A stretch of 14,903 nucleotides of DNA from JBBITW01 sp037440525 (GTDB lineage Bacteria > Desulfobacterota > BSN033 > UBA1163). Positions 14,128-14,903 of the stretch are shown in pieces (position 1 is the first letter of the stretch; each line of letters begins with the position of its first letter). Position numbers and translations under genes: made by a program. A model generated the notes under the pieces. It searched no databases. It was not told where the DNA came from and saw nothing but the letters and a program-made list of their open reading frames with translations. Location: contig JBBITW010000088.1 in NCBI GenBank assembly GCA_037440525.1, forward strand, positions 1 through 14,903, given 5' to 3'.

Positions 14128-14714
14128 TTCTTCCCCTCCTCGATTAAGCCCGATGTTTCGAGTATCAATTTAAAAAATGAATCTGCCCCTTGAAACCCAC
14201 CAAGCTGGCTATGGACTACCTCATGGGTCTTATCCTTATTGATTCTGACGATTATAAAGAACGGAGTTCTAACCTCCCCCAGCATTTTATGAATTGTAAA
14301 ATCCTTATCAGGGAACAGGGGAAACGAAACATTATAAGTCTTTTTATAAACCTCTACTTCAAACGGGGTATTTCCTGCCCCAATACCTATCATTTTAATC
14401 TTATCCCTTAAACCTTCAGACTTATCTATCAATTGATAAAGCTCGTTTATCCCAGGGGCATCCTTCTGGCAGTAAGGACAATACATACTGAATATTTCTA
14501 TAAAAAGAACCCTGGCTTTTATTTGAGGGATTTTGAATGTGCCTTCTCCTGATATCCCAAGATATTCTTTCGCTTCCGGGCTTTTTGGAATGGGAAGGCT
14601 AATCATTGGAAGTGTATCGCCTTTCTTGGGAAAAGTATTGGCTGAAATAGAAAAAGCAAATACCGATAAAACCAGACTTATCGCAATTAAAAACAGCAAA
14701 ACTTTCTTTTTCAT
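14124..14714 (-). CDS. Exported thioredoxin-fold protein (TlpA/ResA-like)
   Basis: A 196-residue thiol-disulfide protein predicted to be exported. Residues 1-25 form a signal peptide (MKKKVLLFLIAISLVLSVFA then SISA). The thioredoxin fold has FSMYC79PYC82 as its redox site and the cis-proline in T150-P151. An insert between the first strand and the active site, plus GIGAGNTPFEVEVYKKTYNVSFPLFPD, follows the TlpA/AhpC-like pattern. The start is ATG with AAGGAGG about nine bases upstream. It overlaps the peroxiredoxin gene by four bases, so I infer that it reduces that enzyme's single cysteine or shares a periplasmic oxidative-stress role. A heme-maturation role, as for ResA/CcmG, is an alternative, but no cytochrome-maturation gene is visible nearby. 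Confidence 0.88.
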   Translation of the reverse strand: MKKKVLLFLIAISLVLSVFAFSISANTFPKKGDTLPMISLPIPKSPEAKEYLGISGEGTFKIPQIKARVLFIEIFSMYCPYCQKDAPGINELYQLIDKSEGLRDKIKMIGIGAGNTPFEVEVYKKTYNVSFPLFPDKDFTIHKMLGEVRTPFFIIVRINKDKTHEVVHSQLGGFQGADSFFKLILETSGLIEEGKK

Positions 14715-14715
14715 T

Positions 14716-14808
14716 TTAAATTGCCTCCTTATAAAATTTCGATCCCCGAAGATTATCCCCCCAAAATAAAAGACTGCGTCGCAATGAGGTGTAAGCCATG
14801 TTTCTCAT
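14716..14808 (-). CDS. Possible 30-codon leader ORF (weak)
   Basis: An ATG at 14808 with AAGGAG seven bases upstream opens 30 codons (MRNMAYTSLRRSLL...KEAI) and ends with TAA one base before the ATG of the thioredoxin-like gene, a spacing that fits translational coupling. It has no recognisable family and its start lies inside repeat DNA, so it may be accidental. Confidence 0.2.
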   Translation of the reverse strand: MRNMAYTSLRRSLLFWGDNLRGSKFYKEAI

Positions 14809-14860
14809 TCCGAGTCTCCTTTTTTTCTCATTCCGAGTCTCCTTTTTCTGTCATTCCGAG
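14803..14860. repeat. Three tandem 23-base repeat units
   Basis: TCTCATTCCGAGTCTCCTTT recurs with a 23-base period (14803-14825 and 14826-14848), and TGTCATTCCGAG at 14849-14860 begins a third unit that passes into the palindromic repeat. On the minus strand each unit carries AAGGAG...GGAATGA. Confidence 0.75.
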
Positions 14861-14903
14861 CGAAGCGAGGAATCTTAGAAAGATTTCTCGGCTAACGCCT
14901 CGA
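14849..14903. repeat. Palindromic dispersed repeat, cut by the window edge
   Basis: TGTCATTCCGAGCGAAGCGA followed by GGAATCTT is a sequence I know as a frequent intergenic repeat in many bacterial genomes. After AGA the second arm AAGATTTCTCGGCTAACGCC continues towards the edge and pairs with the first (AATCTT/AAGATT, AGCGAG/CTCGGCT with one bulge, then imperfectly). The outer end lies beyond the window. Confidence 0.65.

Noticed and set aside
14803..14903. CRISPR-like array at the right edge
   Set aside because: The units are tandem without unique spacers of normal length, and no cas gene is near.

Overview
The window is a bacterial chromosome segment in which every intact gene is read from the minus strand. 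Base composition is AT-rich. The gene order thrS-infC-rpmI-rplT-pheS-pheT-ihfA, followed by a MerR-type regulator and tRNA-Pro, is the arrangement found in Proteobacteria. Together with the protein sequences it suggests a Desulfobacterota/deltaproteobacterial lineage. That placement is inferred from gene order and residue patterns, without a database search.

Layout in transcription order, from the right edge leftwards. The right edge (about 14.74-14.90 kb) holds dispersed-repeat DNA: three 23-base tandem units and one arm of a larger palindromic repeat. Next is a two-gene unit for an exported thioredoxin-fold protein with a CPYC site and an exported one-cysteine peroxiredoxin, overlapping by four bases. 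Then come tsaD (tRNA t6A synthesis), rsmA (16S rRNA dimethylation), clpB (disaggregase) and tRNA-Val(GAC). The translation block follows: thrS, infC, rpmI, rplT, pheS, pheT, ihfA, the MerR-type regulator and tRNA-Pro(GGG). The left 400 bases are intergenic and contain the tail of a broken radical-SAM gene on the plus strand, cut by the window edge.

Most of the window is conserved translation and proteostasis machinery. The least ordinary signals lie between and at the start of genes. (1) infC has no usable ATG, GTG or TTG; a nine-base Shine-Dalgarno sequence points to an AUA start. (2) A family of short non-coding inverted-repeat elements (MITE-like) has three copies, one of them splitting rpmI from rplT, and each begins a few bases from a stop codon. 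(3) A strong hairpin lies just upstream of the family-consistent thrS start and captures part of a Shine-Dalgarno-like AGGAGG. (4) Further hairpins sit in the pheS-pheT, rplT-pheS and rsmA-clpB gaps.

I see no CRISPR array, prophage, intact transposase, defence island or biosynthetic cluster. I do not think the window holds a complete new multi-gene system. The repeat family and the infC/thrS translation-control signals are the best leads.
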